From assembly GCF_019399895.1 (NCBI RefSeq), contig NC_091873.1:6251501-6315500 (forward strand): 64,000 nt of DNA. The letters run 5' to 3'. Below, piece by piece: positions 62,169 through 64,000 of this stretch. The notes under the pieces were generated by a model. The model did not search any database. It was given only the letters and a program-made list of their open reading frames with translations, and was not told where the DNA came from. A program made the translations under genes and the position numbers. Positions within the stretch are counted from its first letter, which is position 1; each line of letters begins with the position of its first letter. The stretch is from Cardiocondyla obscurior. Its lineage: Eukaryota; Arthropoda; Insecta; Hymenoptera; Formicidae.

Positions 62169-64000
62169 CGCATGCAGATTCGCTGGTTAAAGTGCCGATA
62201 CTCGTAGTCCATAAGTATACGGTCGCAGACTGTTCCCTCCATTCTTTCCCTATATCGTTCGCGCGATGCAATCCGAAAACTTTTCGATCGCGCCACCTCG
62301 GCATCGACTCTTCCCCCTTGCGTCGTCGTGTCCCTCCCCCGTCGCCCTCGCGTTGCAAACAGATAGATGCACGGGAGGGTTCGCCGAGAAAGCCGGCTAT
62401 ATATCCATTCAATCCCGGCTCTTTTTCCGAACTGCCGCCACGCCGGAGAGACAAATCGCGCGCCAGTCGCAGATATTGCGCATATCTAAGCGGCCCGCAT
62501 TTAGAACGTAAAGCGTATCTCCGTCGTTGGCATGCCTCCCTACCTCCCTCTCCTCATGAGTGGGAGGGTCGGGAGGGAATAGACGTTTATCCATTATATT
62601 CGGACCCGTGCGGGAAGGGCCCCCTCGACGCGGCATAAAGAGGGTCTCGCAAATGAAGTAGGTATATTTGGGTATTGGCCAGGGCACCGGGCCAATGGAG
62701 AAAGTTTCGGGGTGCCGTGCGGATTTGTCACTTTTATAGGGGCAATTAGAGTAAAAAGTAACGCAGGTCTTCGTTAAACCGCCCGCGGGACATTCGCCGA
62801 ATGCAGCTGAGCCACGAGACGCGATACCTACATAAGTTACGCGTCGTAAACAGATCCCTTTTCCGTACATCTGCTTATTATAAACTCGAGCTGATCGTGA
62901 TCGGTACCTTTTAATTAAGCCGAACGACATTTTCGAATTTCGTCTCGTTGAATAATTAATTAAATCCAGATGTTGGGAATTAAATAATGTACGGCGATGC
63001 GACGTGTCTTTGCCACGAAACTGCGTACGGTGAATAAAACGTTTTAAACTTCGTCGCGAGTGAAGTAGCCGCTTGTGCGATTTTAGTATCGACCGCTGAA
63101 AAGACGTACCGGATATAAAAATTATATCGTAATTACAACGGCTGCGAAAGTAACAGCTAATAGCTTGCACCATTTCGAATGCCGCTATTAAAGATTAAAT
63201 TTCTAGCAATGATATCCTATTTCGCGGTTTAAACGGTGTGCAGTTGGAAGTACCGTATTAGGTGCTCCGTTATCGCATTCGTAGAAAATCGAATGGTGCT
63301 CTCGCATTATTTCGAGAAATATAATTCTCAATGATAGCCTCAGAAGATCTCTATTAACCATAAACGAAAGGAATAATACCCGAACGCGCCGAATCAGAAT
63401 TCAAAATAAAATTACAACGTGTAAAATATATTTTTTTTTACAAATTCTGATTTGAAAGTCGCGCGTTAATTTTCTCGCGCAAGTTCGTAATTCGCAAAGT
63501 TTAATCACGACTAAACAATCTTGGAAATGATATCCTAATACATTACAATTAATTAGCTAAAGGGGTAAGATTTTGTAACCGAACTCGCGGAATTGAAAGG
63601 GAATCTTCTCAAAGCTTTTGTTAAAAACAACTTTACATTGATCAAAGAAGAAATAAATGAAAGGAGCTGATAGTTTCCGAATACGAATACTCGCAAACTT
63701 CTGGCTCTTCTTATCGATCGTACGTTAATCTTCTATTTACTATTTCATCTCTCTCACGCGCGTATCCCGCGCGTAGGTTTTTCCGCGACAGAATTTCTTC
63801 TTTCTTTTTTTTTCTCTCCTTTGTTTCTAAGTATGCAATAAATATAATGGGCTCTTAGAATTTATGTTAGATTGCGGCGAGAGAATGTCTACGAGGTAAT
63901 AACAATTCGTACGATTCGAGGCACGATTCCGCTTTTATTCCTCATTGTATAATCCTTTATTTACTGCGTCTTCGCTCTGTATTTCTTCAATGCGATGTAT

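Larger units (their letters stand above)
55040..64000. other. Gene-free right flank
   Basis: No coding exon, RNA gene or intact mobile element could be supported. It alternates AT-rich and CpG-rich stretches, with A/T runs near 55110, 56590 and 60600, C-rich tracts near 57440 and 60335, a CGT/CGC triplet tract and a TA microsatellite. The 254-codon minus-strand frame at 62409-63173 shows no domain, and overlapping frames on the other strand are equally long, so I leave it out as a gene. Confidence 0.45.

Noticed and set aside
62409..63173. 254-codon minus-strand open frame
   Set aside because: No domain, no membrane or signal pattern, and comparable overlapping frames on the other strand. 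Not supportable as a gene.

Overview
The window looks like insect nuclear DNA, most likely from a hymenopteran and plausibly an ant. This is inferred from the intron-rich eukaryotic layout, frequent CpG dinucleotides, AT-rich introns, many A/T and GA low-complexity tracts, very low gene density and an arthropod-type GPCR. I cannot name the species. No bacterial operons, CRISPR arrays, rRNA or convincing tRNA genes were found.

Left part (about 4.1-16.9 kb, minus strand): one protein-coding gene can be assembled with confidence. It is a rhodopsin-family (class A) seven-transmembrane receptor of 374 residues in three coding exons (16926-16680, 9404-9188, 4795-4135). The introns are 7.3 and 4.4 kb. 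The splice phases join exactly, and TM1 to TM7 can be followed. It carries ENY where class A receptors have DRY and NNLLY where they have NPxxY, so two of the most conserved activation motifs are altered. A splice acceptor directly before the ATG implies at least one unseen 5' non-coding exon further right.

Middle part (31.7-43.75 kb, plus strand): the most unusual part of the window. It starts with a palindromic AT-rich satellite with a 90-bp higher-order repeat, followed by a 150-160-bp tandem repeat. Then come three related two- or three-exon units, at 32.9-33.5, 41.9-42.7 and 42.9-43.5 kb. Together they hold four copies of a purine-rich 56-57-nt motif, and every copy ends exactly at a 5' splice site. 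Short exons sharing an AACTCCG core follow. Reading frames are not conserved between copies, so I interpret this as a duplicated-exon long non-coding RNA locus. Hairpins and a foldback element lie inside and beside it.

The rest (1-4.1, 17-31.7, 43.8-64 kb) has no gene I can support. It holds simple repeats, G-quadruplex-type tracts, a duplicated non-coding element (24.8 and 25.4 kb), and one member of an interspersed repeat family whose other copy lies at 33.9 kb. The two copies differ by inversion of their right end. The long arginine-rich open frames in GC-rich stretches look like chance ORFs.
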